From contig LJCV01000287.1 of NCBI GenBank assembly GCA_001298575.1, positions 1 through 43,372 on the forward strand: a stretch of 43,372 nt of DNA. The letters are read 5' to 3'. The stretch is from Actinobacteria bacterium OK074 (GTDB lineage: Bacteria; Actinomycetota; Actinomycetes; Streptomycetales; Streptomycetaceae). The translations under genes were made by a program, and so were the position numbers. This document shows positions 18,552 through 26,234 of the stretch, piece after piece. The notes below the pieces were generated by a model. The model worked only from the letters and a program-made list of their open reading frames with translations, did not search any database and was not told the origin of the DNA. Numbering within the stretch: the stretch's first letter is position 1; each line of letters starts with the position of its first letter.

Positions 18552-19903
18552 GCGTTCACCTCCGTGTGCTTGTCCTTGTCGGCCCAGGCCGTGGACTTGG
18601 CGGGGTCGAAGGGGCAGCCGCGGCCCGTGATGTGCTCCTCGTACTCCGCGCGGAAGTACTTGAGGGAGGAGAAGATCGGCGAGGCGGCGCCGTCGCCGAG
18701 GGCGCAGAAGGACTTGCCGTTGATGTTGTCGGCGATGTCGTTGAGTTTGTCGAGGTCGGACATGACGCCCTTGCCGGCCTCGATGTCGCGCAGCAACTGC
18801 ACGAGCCAGTACGTCCCTTCGCGGCAGGGCGTGCACTTGCCGCAGGACTCGTGGGCGTAGAACTCGGTCCAGCGGGTGACGGCCCGTACGACGCAGGTCG
18901 TCTCGTCGAAGCACTGCAGGGCCTTCGTGCCGAGCATGGAACCGGCGGCGCCCACCCCTTCGTAGTCGAGGGGCACGTCGAGGTGCTCGTCGGTGAACAT
19001 CGGCGTGGAGGAGCCGCCCGGCGTCCAGAACTTGAGGCGGTGGCCGGGGCGCATGCCGCCGCTCATCTCCAGCAGCTGCCGCAGCGTGACGCCGAGCGGG
19101 GCCTCGTACTGGCCGGGGCTGGTGACATGGCCGCTGAGCGAGTAGAGCGTGAAGCCCGGGGACTTCTCGCTGCCCATCGACCTGAACCATTCTTTGCCGT
19201 TTTTCAGGATCGCGGGAACCGACGCGATCGATTCCACGTTATTCACAACAGTCGGACAGGCGTAGAGACCTTCCACCGCAGGAAAGGGGGGACGAAGCCG
19301 CGGTTGACCACGGCGGCCTTCGAGCGAGTCGAGCAGTGCGGTCTCCTCACCGCAGATGTACGCGCCCGCGCCCGCGTGCACGGTGAGAGTGAGGTCGAGT
19401 CCACTGCCCAGGATGTTCTCGCCGAGGTAGCCCGCCGCGTACGCCTCAGCGACGGCTGAGTGCAACCGCCGCAGAACTGGGACGACTTCACCACGCAGAT
19501 AGATGAAGGCATGCGACGACCTGATGGCATAACACGCGATGACGATGCCCTCGATGAGGCTATGCGGGTTCGCGAAGAGGAGCGGGATGTCCTTGCAGGT
19601 TCCGGGCTCCGACTCGTCGGCGTTGACAACTAGATAATGTGGTTTTCCATCCCCTTGGGGAATGAATTGCCATTTCATTCCGGTGGGGAATCCCGCACCG
19701 CCGCGGCCACGCAGTCCGGAGTCCTTGACGTAGGCGATCAGTTCGTCGGGGGACATGGCGAGCGCCTTGCGGAGTCCCTCGTAACCCTCGTGCCTTCGGT
19801 AGACGTCCAGCGTCCAGGACCTGTCCTCGTCCCAGAAGGCCGACAGCACGGGTGCGAGCAGCTTCTCGGGGCTGGAGTCCTTGAGTTCGGGTGCCAAGGT
19901 CAT
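18548..19903 (-). CDS. nuoF: NADH-quinone oxidoreductase subunit F (NADH and FMN site)
   Basis: A 451-residue subunit that oxidises NADH. The NADH/FMN loops are GLRGRGGAGFPTGMKW and NADESEPGTCKD, followed by GAGAYICGEETALLDSLEG; the N3 cluster ligands are in SCGKCTPCREG plus a later Cys. The ATG at 19903 overlaps the nuoE stop by one base (TGATG). Between about 19190 and 19690 the codons are strikingly unlike the rest of the operon: AAA, CAA, CAT, TAT, CTA, AAT and ATT are frequent, and local G+C falls to about 42% at 19621-19680, although the protein stays canonical. Confidence 0.97.
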   Translation of the reverse strand: MTLAPELKDSSPEKLLAPVLSAFWDEDRSWTLDVYRRHEGYEGLRKALAMSPDELIAYVKDSGLRGRGGAGFPTGMKWQFIPQGDGKPHYLVVNADESEPGTCKDIPLLFANPHSLIEGIVIACYAIRSSHAFIYLRGEVVPVLRRLHSAVAEAYAAGYLGENILGSGLDLTLTVHAGAGAYICGEETALLDSLEGRRGQPRLRPPFPAVEGLYACPTVVNNVESIASVPAILKNGKEWFRSMGSEKSPGFTLYSLSGHVTSPGQYEAPLGVTLRQLLEMSGGMRPGHRLKFWTPGGSSTPMFTDEHLDVPLDYEGVGAAGSMLGTKALQCFDETTCVVRAVTRWTEFYAHESCGKCTPCREGTYWLVQLLRDIEAGKGVMSDLDKLNDIADNINGKSFCALGDGAASPIFSSLKYFRAEYEEHITGRGCPFDPAKSTAWADKDKHTEVNA

Positions 19904-20772
19904 CACTCCCCCTCCTCGGTGGTCGGCCCCGCCGGGTGGGCCGGGTCGGAGTCGGACGTCTCCTGCGGCGCGTCGTGCGAACTGAGGTGCTCGGCCGGCG
20001 ACGGGTCGTGCACCCCCTGCTGCGGCTGGTCGTGCGGGCCGCCGTCGCGCGGATGGACCACGCGCGCGGGTGCGGTCTCCCCTCTGGCCAGGCGGAGGCC
20101 CACCAGCGAAGCGGGTCCCGCACTGCCGCTTGCCTCGACGGCCCCTGGCCGCTCGTCGGGGAAGCCGGCCAGGATCCGCGCGGTCTCCTTGAAGGTGCAC
20201 AGCGGTGCGCCGCGGGTGGGTTCGACGTCCCGGCCCTGCCGGAGGTCGTCGACGAGGCTCCGGGCACTGGCGACGGTCTGGTTGTCGAAGAACTCCCAGT
20301 TGACCATCACGACGGGTGCGAAGTCGCAGGCCGCGTTGCACTCGATGTGCTCCAGGGTGATCTTTCCGTCGTCGGTGGTCTCACCGTTGCCGACGCCCAG
20401 GTGCTCCTGGAGGGCGGAGAAGATCGCGTCGCCGCCCAGCACCGCGCACAGGGTGTTGGTGCAGACGCCGACCTGGTAGTCGCCGGAGGGCCGCCTCCGG
20501 TACATGGAGTAGAAGGTGGCGACCGCGGTGACCTCCGCCGTGGTCAGGTCCAGCACGTCCGCGCAGAACTGCATCCCGGTGCGCGTGACATGGCCTTCCT
20601 CCGCCTGCACGAGGTGCAGCAACGGAAGGAGGGCGGAGCGGGAGTCCGGGTAGCGGGCGACGACCTCGCGCGCGTCGGTCTCCAGCCGGGCGCGTACGTC
20701 GTCCGGGTAGGCGGGCGGGGGCAGTTGGGGCATGCCCAGACTGACACCCTGCTCCGAGGAAGAGGTGGTCAC
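19903..20772 (-). CDS. nuoE: NADH-quinone oxidoreductase subunit E
   Basis: A 289-residue thioredoxin-fold [2Fe-2S] subunit (cluster N1a) that sits beside NuoF. The ligands are Cys104, Cys109, Cys145 and Cys149 (CTNTLC and CNAAC). The family core ends near residue 190. About 100 residues of His/Pro/Ser-rich, probably disordered tail follow, ending TTEEGE. The GTG at 20772 overlaps the nuoD stop (GTGA), and the tail runs to the nuoF start. Confidence 0.95.
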   Translation of the reverse strand: MTTSSSEQGVSLGMPQLPPPAYPDDVRARLETDAREVVARYPDSRSALLPLLHLVQAEEGHVTRTGMQFCADVLDLTTAEVTAVATFYSMYRRRPSGDYQVGVCTNTLCAVLGGDAIFSALQEHLGVGNGETTDDGKITLEHIECNAACDFAPVVMVNWEFFDNQTVASARSLVDDLRQGRDVEPTRGAPLCTFKETARILAGFPDERPGAVEASGSAGPASLVGLRLARGETAPARVVHPRDGGPHDQPQQGVHDPSPAEHLSSHDAPQETSDSDPAHPAGPTTEEGE

Positions 20773-22100
20773 CGGTCGACGCCTCCCATCACGGGGTCGA
20801 TGGACGCGACGGCGACGATGACGTCGGCGACCTGGCCGCCCTCGCACATCGCCGCCATGGCCTGAAGGTTGGTGAAGGACGGGTCCCGGAAGTGGACCCG
20901 GTAGGGGCGGGTGCCGCCGTCGGACACGGCGTGCACCCCGAGTTCGCCCTTGGGCGACTCGACGGCCGCGTACGTCTGCCCCGGCGGGACGCGGAAGCCC
21001 TCGGTCACCAGCTTGAAGTGGTGGATCAGGGCCTCCATGGAGGTGCCCATGATCTTCTTGATGTGGTCGAGGGAGTTGCCCAGACCGTCCGGTCCCAGGG
21101 CGAGTTGGGCGGGCCAGGCGATCTTCTTGTCGGCGACCATGACCGGGCCGGGCTGGAGCCGGTCCAGGCACTGCTCGACGATCCGCAGCGACTGGCGCAT
21201 CTCCTCCAGCCGGATCAGGAAGCGGCCGTAGGCGTCGCAGGTGTCGGCGGTCGGGATGTCGAAGTCGTAGGTCTCGTAGCCGCAGTACGGCTGTGCCTTG
21301 CGCAGGTCGTGCGGCAGGCCGGCGGAGCGCAGGACCGGGCCGGTGGCGCCGAGGGCCATGCAGCCGGTCAGGTCGAGGTAACCGACGTCCTGCATACGGG
21401 CCTTGAAGATGGGGTTCCCGGTGGCGAGCTTGTCGTACTCCGGGAGGTTCTTCTTCATCTTCTTGACGAACTCGCGGACCTGGTCGACCGCGCCCGGCGG
21501 CAGGTCCTGGGCGAGTCCGCCGGGGCGGATGTAGGCGTGGTTCATGCGCAGGCCGGTGATCAGTTCGTAGATGTCGAGGATCAGTTCGCGGTCGCGGAAG
21601 CCGTAGATCATGATCGTGGTGGCGCCGAGTTCCATGCCGCCGGTGGCGATGCACACCAGGTGGGAGGAGAGCCGGTTCAGCTCCATCAGGAGCACCCGGA
21701 TGATCGTCGCGCGGTCCGGGACCTGGTCCTCGATGCCGAGGAGTTTCTCGACGGCGAGGCAGTAGGCGGCCTCGTTGAAGAAGGGCGTCAGGTAGTCCAT
21801 GCGCGTCACGAACGTGGTGCCCTGGGTCCACGTGCGGAATTCGAGGTTCTTCTCGATGCCGGTGTGGAGGTAGCCGATGCCGCAGCGGGCCTCGGTGACC
21901 GTCTCGCCCTCGATCTCCAGGATGAGCCGGAGCACGCCGTGCGTGGAGGGGTGCTGGGGGCCCATGTTGACGACGATGCGTTCGTCGTCGGCGCGGGCCG
22001 CAGCCTGGGCGACCTCGTCCCAGTCGCCGCCGGTGACGGTGTAGACGGTGCCTTCGGTGGTCTCGCGCGCGGACGCGGTCGACGGGGTCTGTGTGCTCAC
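20769..22100 (-). CDS. nuoD: NADH-quinone oxidoreductase subunit D
   Basis: A 443-residue 49-kDa-type subunit that forms the quinone cavity with NuoB. It shows NMGPQHPSTHGVLRLILEIEGE near residue 45 (His residues of the quinone site), CGIGYLHTGIEKN, and the C-terminal VIVAVASIDPVMGGVDR. The GTG at 22100 overlaps the nuoC stop (GTGA). C and D are separate genes here, not fused as in enteric bacteria. Confidence 0.97.
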   Translation of the reverse strand: MSTQTPSTASARETTEGTVYTVTGGDWDEVAQAAARADDERIVVNMGPQHPSTHGVLRLILEIEGETVTEARCGIGYLHTGIEKNLEFRTWTQGTTFVTRMDYLTPFFNEAAYCLAVEKLLGIEDQVPDRATIIRVLLMELNRLSSHLVCIATGGMELGATTIMIYGFRDRELILDIYELITGLRMNHAYIRPGGLAQDLPPGAVDQVREFVKKMKKNLPEYDKLATGNPIFKARMQDVGYLDLTGCMALGATGPVLRSAGLPHDLRKAQPYCGYETYDFDIPTADTCDAYGRFLIRLEEMRQSLRIVEQCLDRLQPGPVMVADKKIAWPAQLALGPDGLGNSLDHIKKIMGTSMEALIHHFKLVTEGFRVPPGQTYAAVESPKGELGVHAVSDGGTRPYRVHFRDPSFTNLQAMAAMCEGGQVADVIVAVASIDPVMGGVDR

Positions 22101-22831
22101 GAGTACGACCTCCGCTGGTCCGGAGCCGGGATCTGGGCGCCCTTGTACTCGACGGGGATGCCGCCGAGGGGATAGTCCTTGCGCTGCGGGTGGCCCTGCC
22201 AGTCGTCGGGCATCATGATCCGCGTCAGCGCCGGGTGGCCGTCGAAGACGATGCCGAAGAAGTCGTACGTCTCGCGCTCGTGCCAGTCGTTGGTGGGATA
22301 GACGGAGACGAGCGACGGGATGTGCGGGTCGCGGTCGGGGGCGCTGACTTCGAGCCGGATCAGCCGGTTGTGGGTGAGCGAGCGCAGGTGGTAGACGGCG
22401 TGCAGTTCGCGGCCCTTGTCGTGGAGATAGTGGACCGCGCTGACGCCGGTGCAGAGTTCGAAGCGCAGGGCCGGGTCGTCGCGCAGGGTCCGGGCGGTCG
22501 CGAGCAGGTACTCGCGTTCGATGTGGAACGTCAGCTCGCCGCGGTCGACGACCGTCTTCTCGATGACGTTCTCGGGGACGAGTCCCTGTTCCTCCAGGGC
22601 GCCTTCGAGTTCGTCGGCGATCTCGTCGAAGTGGCCGCCGTAGGGGCGGGTGGCCGCGCCCGGGAGGCGGACGGAGCGGACCAGGCCGCCGTAGCCGGAG
22701 GTGTCGCCGCCGTTGGCCGCGCCGAACATGCCGCGCTGGACGCGGATCTCCTCGCCCTGCTCGCCGCGCTGGCCGGGCAGGACCTCGCCGCCGGTGTCGT
22801 CCGCACCGCTGGTGCCGTTCGCGTCGGTCAT
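22097..22831 (-). CDS. nuoC: NADH-quinone oxidoreductase subunit C
   Basis: A 244-residue 30-kDa-type subunit. The signature is YPTNDWHERETYDFFGIVFD followed by RIMMPDDWQGHPQRKDYPLG. The first 60 residues are a low-complexity, Gly-rich lead typical of actinobacteria. The ATG at 22831 overlaps the nuoB stop (ATGA). Confidence 0.96.
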   Translation of the reverse strand: MTDANGTSGADDTGGEVLPGQRGEQGEEIRVQRGMFGAANGGDTSGYGGLVRSVRLPGAATRPYGGHFDEIADELEGALEEQGLVPENVIEKTVVDRGELTFHIEREYLLATARTLRDDPALRFELCTGVSAVHYLHDKGRELHAVYHLRSLTHNRLIRLEVSAPDRDPHIPSLVSVYPTNDWHERETYDFFGIVFDGHPALTRIMMPDDWQGHPQRKDYPLGGIPVEYKGAQIPAPDQRRSYS

Positions 22832-23382
22832 CGCAGCAGCCCCTTCATCTCGATGGTCGGGAGCGCCTTGAGGGCCGCCTCCTCCGCCTCGCGGGCCGCT
22901 TCTTCGGCGTTGACGCCGAGCTTGGAGGTCTGGATCTTCTGGTGGAGCTTGAGGATCGCGTCGATCAGCATCTCGGGCCGCGGCGGGCAGCCGGGCAGAT
23001 AGATGTCGACGGGGACGATGTGGTCGACGCCCTGGACGATCGCGTAGTTGTTGAACATGCCGCCCGAGGAGGCGCAGACGCCCATGGAGATCACCCACTT
23101 GGGGTTGGGCATCTGGTCGTAGACCTGGCGCAGGACGGGTGCCATCTTCTGGCTGACCCGGCCGGCGACGATCATGAGGTCCGCCTGGCGGGGCGAACCG
23201 CGGAAGACCTCCATGCCGAAGCGGGCCAGGTCGTAGCGGCCCGCGCCGGTGGTCATCATCTCGATGGCGCAGCACGCGAGGCCGAACGTGGCGGGGAAGA
23301 CGGACGCCTTGCGCACCCAGCCCGCGGCCTGTTCGACGGTGGTCAGCAGGAAGCCGCTCGGCAGCTTTTCTTCGAGTCCCAT
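22828..23382 (-). CDS. nuoB: NADH-quinone oxidoreductase subunit B
   Basis: A 184-residue subunit holding cluster N2, the last iron-sulfur centre before quinone. The ligands are the adjacent Cys37-Cys38 (FGLACCAIEMM), Cys103 (GVCASSGGMF) and Cys132 (PGCPPRPE). GAGGGG lies before the ATG. It starts 13 bases after nuoA ends. Confidence 0.97.
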   Translation of the reverse strand: MGLEEKLPSGFLLTTVEQAAGWVRKASVFPATFGLACCAIEMMTTGAGRYDLARFGMEVFRGSPRQADLMIVAGRVSQKMAPVLRQVYDQMPNPKWVISMGVCASSGGMFNNYAIVQGVDHIVPVDIYLPGCPPRPEMLIDAILKLHQKIQTSKLGVNAEEAAREAEEAALKALPTIEMKGLLR

Positions 23383-23395
23383 GGCTAAAGGCCCC

Positions 23396-23755
23396 TCAGT
23401 CCCATTCCAGGCCGCCGCGCCGCCACACGTACGCGTACGCCACGAAGACGGTGAGCACGAAGAGCAGCATCTCCACGAGCCCGAAGATCCCCAGGGAGTC
23501 GAAGGTGACGGCCCAGGGGTAGAGGAAGACGATCTCGATGTCGAAGACGATGAAGAGCATCGCCGTCAGGTAGTACTTGATGGGGAAGCGCCCGCCGCCG
23601 GCCGGCGTGGGGGTCGGCTCGATGCCGCACTCGTACGCTTCGAGCTTGGCCCGGTTGTACCGCTTCGGACCGATCAGCGTGGCCATGACCACGGAGAAGA
23701 TCGCAAAGCCTGCCCCGAGGGCTCCCAGTACGAGGATGGGCGCATACGCGTTCAC
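23396..23755 (-). CDS. nuoA: NADH-quinone oxidoreductase subunit A
   Basis: A 119-residue, three-helix membrane subunit and first gene of the operon. It contains YECGIEPTPTPAGGGRFPIK and FIVFDIEIVFLYPWAV, the acidic helix near the quinone channel. The GTG at 23755 has GAGGAG upstream. The Rex operator lies 108 bases further up, so redox control of the whole operon is likely. Confidence 0.97.
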   Translation of the reverse strand: MNAYAPILVLGALGAGFAIFSVVMATLIGPKRYNRAKLEAYECGIEPTPTPAGGGRFPIKYYLTAMLFIVFDIEIVFLYPWAVTFDSLGIFGLVEMLLFVLTVFVAYAYVWRRGGLEWD

Positions 23756-23862
23756 CGCTCCTCGCTCCTCTCAGTCGGCACTGACTGCTGGCGATGGCGT
23801 CGGGCTCGCGGTCGCCTCGTCCGGCACGCGGTCCCCGTCCGTCCCGACGAAGATCGCGCACA

Positions 23863-23878
23863 TGTGAAGCAGGTCACA
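23863..23878. promoter_or_regulatory. Rex operator (ROP) of the nuo operon
   Basis: TGTGAAGCAGGTCACA matches the Rex operator form TGTGAAnnnnTTCACA with one mismatch in the right half. Rex is known to repress nuoA-N in S. coelicolor until NADH rises. A possible -10 (TAAGAT on the minus strand, 23895-23900) lies 16 bases upstream, which would put the operator just inside the start of the transcript. The operator is well supported; the promoter hexamer is weak. Confidence 0.8.
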
Positions 23879-24286
23879 AGCCCAACTGCCCCGCATCTTA
23901 TGCCCGAGCCTGTGTGATCTGCGACACGGGGGTCGCCGCACACTTTGTGATCTCCACCACCTGACGGTGGATCATGAATCCGGTTCGGCGACGATCCGTG
24001 CACAAGAGGCGACTAAATGATCACCCGTGGGCGGCACTTGAGGGCGTAGAGGCTGGTCACCGTCGCGCTCCAATATCAAATAACAGGCCGGTTGGGCAAA
24101 CTGGTGCTGGACCAAATTGCTTGATATAGCGGCCCGTTCACACGTCAGGGGGAGAGATGTGGACGCGAGTGGACACGTGCACGCGTTCACGAGCGCGTGC
24201 GACCGGACGCCGAGGGCCGGTGACCGGTCGGGCGGTAATCATTCCGTGACCTCCACCACACCCAAAGAGGCCCCCATGAACCGGGC

Positions 24287-24316
24287 TTGGCCAACTGTCC
24301 CAACCAATGCTAGGCA
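24287..24316 (+). promoter_or_regulatory. Candidate promoter for the NlpC/P60 gene
   Basis: TTGGCC, an 18-base spacer, then TAGGCA. This resembles Streptomyces sigma-HrdB promoters loosely. It would give a leader of about 175 bases containing inverted repeats (CGTAAC at 24330, GTTACG at 24383). Confidence 0.35.
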
Positions 24317-24498
24317 TCGGGCAATTCGGGCGTAACCACGAAAGCACGTGATCAAAGGCATGATCGCGAGTGTCCACAATGCCCGTTACGGCGTCAATAA
24401 AGAAAGGGGGGCCGGGGAATTGGCGCCGGCATTGAACAACTGTGGCGCAGCGCACGTTCCTTGTAGATATGGAGGACCCCCTGGTACCGGTTGTACTC

Positions 24499-25317
24499 AT
24501 GTCCCACACCGCTCACATACGAAGCCACCGGAAGCCTCGCCGCAGCGCGTCGAACATCGCGGTGCGCACAGGTGTTGCCGGTGGCGTCATCAGCACCCTG
24601 GCCGTGGCCGGCGCCTCGGCTTCGGCGTACGCCGCCGAGCCGACCACCCAGACGCTCTCGCTGCCCACGATCACGGCAGACCTGGCCCAGCAGTTGGCGC
24701 AGTCCGCGGACGCCACCCAGCAGGCCGCGGCCAACTACCAGCTCCAGGCCGAGCGCGACACGGCCGCCGCCAAGGCCGCCAAGCAGGCCGAGGCCGACCT
24801 CGCCAAGGCGAAGAAGAAGGCCAAGGCCGAGGCCGACCGCAGGGCCGAGGCCGCGCGCAAGGCCGCCGCGGCCGCCTCGCGCAGCGCCGAGCGGGCCACG
24901 CTCACCGCCTCGACGTCGGCGAGCAGCAGCAGTTCGACGAGCACGTCGTCGTCGACGGCCACCGGCTCGGCCGCGGCGGTCATCGCCTTCGTCAAGGCGC
25001 AGATCGGTGACGCCTACGTCCTCGGCGGCACCGGCCCCAACTCCTGGGACTGCTCCGGCCTCGTGCAGGCGGCCTTCAAGCAGGTCGGCGTCAACCTTCC
25101 GCGTGTCTCGGAGGACCAGTCGACCGCCGGCACGCAGGTCTCGCTGAGCAATCTGCAGGCGGGCGACATCCTGTACTGGGGCAGCGCGGGCAGCGCGTAC
25201 CACGTGGCGGTGTATGTCGGGGACGGCATGTTCGTCGGCGCGCAGAACCCGTCCACCGGGATCGTGGAGAAGCCGCTGTCGTACGACCCGCCGACCGGTG
25301 CGGTGCGGGTGCTCTGA
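24499..25317 (+). CDS. Secreted NlpC/P60 peptidoglycan hydrolase
   Basis: A 272-residue exported cell-wall endopeptidase. Residues 1-46 are a signal peptide: Arg/Lys-rich start, hydrophobic core, cleavage after AYA. Residues about 60-133 are an Ala/Lys/Glu coiled coil, 135-157 a Ser/Thr linker, and 158-272 the NlpC/P60 domain with catalytic Cys185 (WDCSGLV) and His235 (YHVAVYVGDG). It probably cuts stem peptides between D-Glu and the diamino acid. I chose ATG 24499 for a normal signal peptide; GGAGG lies 23 bases upstream, far for that start, so ATG 24469 or 24442 cannot be excluded. It is divergent from nuoA. Confidence 0.88.
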   Translation: MSHTAHIRSHRKPRRSASNIAVRTGVAGGVISTLAVAGASASAYAAEPTTQTLSLPTITADLAQQLAQSADATQQAAANYQLQAERDTAAAKAAKQAEADLAKAKKKAKAEADRRAEAARKAAAAASRSAERATLTASTSASSSSSTSTSSSTATGSAAAVIAFVKAQIGDAYVLGGTGPNSWDCSGLVQAAFKQVGVNLPRVSEDQSTAGTQVSLSNLQAGDILYWGSAGSAYHVAVYVGDGMFVGAQNPSTGIVEKPLSYDPPTGAVRVL

Positions 25318-25417
25318 GCCCAGCCCCGGTTCGCCCTCTTCTCTGGCGACTGTTTCGGCTTCGGCTCCGGCTTCGGCTCCGGCTTTTCGCTTTCCAGTTC
25401 AGCCGGTGACTTCGGCC

Positions 25418-25457
25418 GCCGGGCCCCGGTTCTTCACCGTTCACCACCGGGCCCGGC
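25418..25457. terminator. Possible bidirectional terminator
   Basis: GCCGGGCCCCGGT and ACCGGGCCCGGC pair around a 15-base loop, with one bulged base. It lies between the convergent NlpC/P60 and HTH regulator genes. The nearby run of TTCGGCTCCGGC copies (about 25350-25383) is a short low-complexity repeat. Confidence 0.45.
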
Positions 25458-25517
25458 GCCTGCCGGTTCACCCATCCGTCCGGCTGCCGGTTTCGCCCGG
25501 CCTCGGCGCACCCGGGT

Positions 25518-26150
25518 TCACACCAGAGGGAACACTCTCGTCACCACGGCGACCGGGCGGGCGTTCCCCGGGCGCAGCGACGGGTGTTGTTCGCGGTCGC
25601 CGTAGCGGGCGAGCGTCTCGCGTACCGACGCCGCGACCGCCCGCATTTCCTCCGGCGTGAGATAGACGACGGCGCTGAACGCCTCGTCGTGCCGCCACTC
25701 CTCCGGCGCCTGTGCGCGCTGCGCGAGCCACTGCTGGTAGCTCTCGTCCTCCAGGCCGCGTGCCAGCGCGCCGAAGCCGTCTCCCGCGGCCGTACCCGCG
25801 CCCTGGCCCCCTTCCGCGCCCCGCGTGCCCGACGTGCCCGGTGCGCCCTCCCCCGCCTCCCTGCGCAGCCGCCACGGCTTGGCCCGGCCGCCGCTGCGGG
25901 GTACCTCCTCGATGCGGCCGTAGCGGGCCAGTTGGCGCAGGTGGAAGGAGCACAGGCCGGAGCTGTGGCCCAGCCGGGCCGCCGCCTGGGTGGCCGTCAC
26001 CGTGCCGGTCTCCGCGAGCAACTCCAGCAGCGCGGTGCGCACTTCGTGCGGCGGGAGGCCCTCCGGCTGCCCTGCCTCCTGGTCCCGCCCCGCTTCCTCG
26101 TCCTGCGCTGTCCCCCGGTCCTGCCCTGTTTCCTCGTCCTCTTCGGTCAC
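25518..26150 (-). CDS. Winged-helix (ArsR-like) transcriptional regulator
   Basis: A 210-residue regulator. After an acidic, Gln-rich lead, residues about 36-100 form a winged helix of the ArsR-like type (ALLELLAETGTVTATQAAARLG, SSGLCSFHLRQLARYGRIE). The C-terminal half is helical (SYQQWLAQRAQAPEEWRHDEA, LTPEEMRAVAASVRETLARYG) and may bind a ligand or make a dimer. The GTG at 26150 has GGCGAGG immediately upstream. It is divergent from the deformylase gene over a repeated CTTTGCAAG site, so it likely controls itself and that gene. No metal-binding Cys pair is visible, so metal sensing is not supported. Confidence 0.82.
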   Translation of the reverse strand: MTEEDEETGQDRGTAQDEEAGRDQEAGQPEGLPPHEVRTALLELLAETGTVTATQAAARLGHSSGLCSFHLRQLARYGRIEEVPRSGGRAKPWRLRREAGEGAPGTSGTRGAEGGQGAGTAAGDGFGALARGLEDESYQQWLAQRAQAPEEWRHDEAFSAVVYLTPEEMRAVAASVRETLARYGDREQHPSLRPGNARPVAVVTRVFPLV

Positions 26151-26166
26151 CTCGCCGAGTCTGGTA

Positions 26167-26187
26167 CTTTGCAAAGCACTTTGCAAG
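26167..26187. promoter_or_regulatory. Tandem CTTTGCAAG operator
   Basis: CTTTGCAAAG (26167-26176, a perfect palindrome) and CTTTGCAAG (26179-26187) lie 12 bases apart, between the divergent regulator (starts 26150) and deformylase (starts 26235). Two half-helix-spaced palindromes are typical of a dimeric regulator site. Binding by the adjacent regulator is inferred. Confidence 0.6.
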
Positions 26188-26222
26188 CAGTCCGGCGGCG
26201 GGTGAGCCCGGCCATGGTGAGC

Positions 26223-26228
26223 GAGGAG
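26223..26228 (+). promoter_or_regulatory. Ribosome binding site fixing the deformylase start
   Basis: GAGGAG six bases before ATG 26235; the upstream in-frame ATG at 26214 has no such site. Confidence 0.65.
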
Positions 26229-26234
26229 CGTGCG

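Larger units (their letters stand above)
23756..24498. other. Divergent intergenic region between nuoA and the NlpC/P60 gene
   Basis: About 740 bp of lower G+C with no credible gene; the small reading frames here have no ribosome binding site and no recognisable protein. It holds the Rex operator and a nuo promoter candidate on the left, a 7-bp inverted repeat (ATATCAA near 24073, TTGATAT near 24121), and a possible promoter and long leader for the NlpC/P60 gene on the right. Confidence 0.6.

Noticed and set aside
18548..19903. Frameshift or insertion in nuoF at the low-G+C patch
   Set aside because: The reading frame is continuous and all family motifs are in place; only codon choice is odd.
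23913..23928. A second Rex operator upstream of nuoA (TGTGATCTGCGACACG)
   Set aside because: Only the left half fits; the right half lacks TTCACA-type bases.
24317..24498. ydaO (c-di-AMP) riboswitch before the NlpC/P60 gene
   Set aside because: Known in actinobacteria before such genes, but the conserved GGGGAACC/GGGTGAAT-like elements are not seen.
24117..24509. Small frames on both strands in the nuoA upstream region
   Set aside because: No ribosome binding site, no recognisable protein and non-coding third-position composition.
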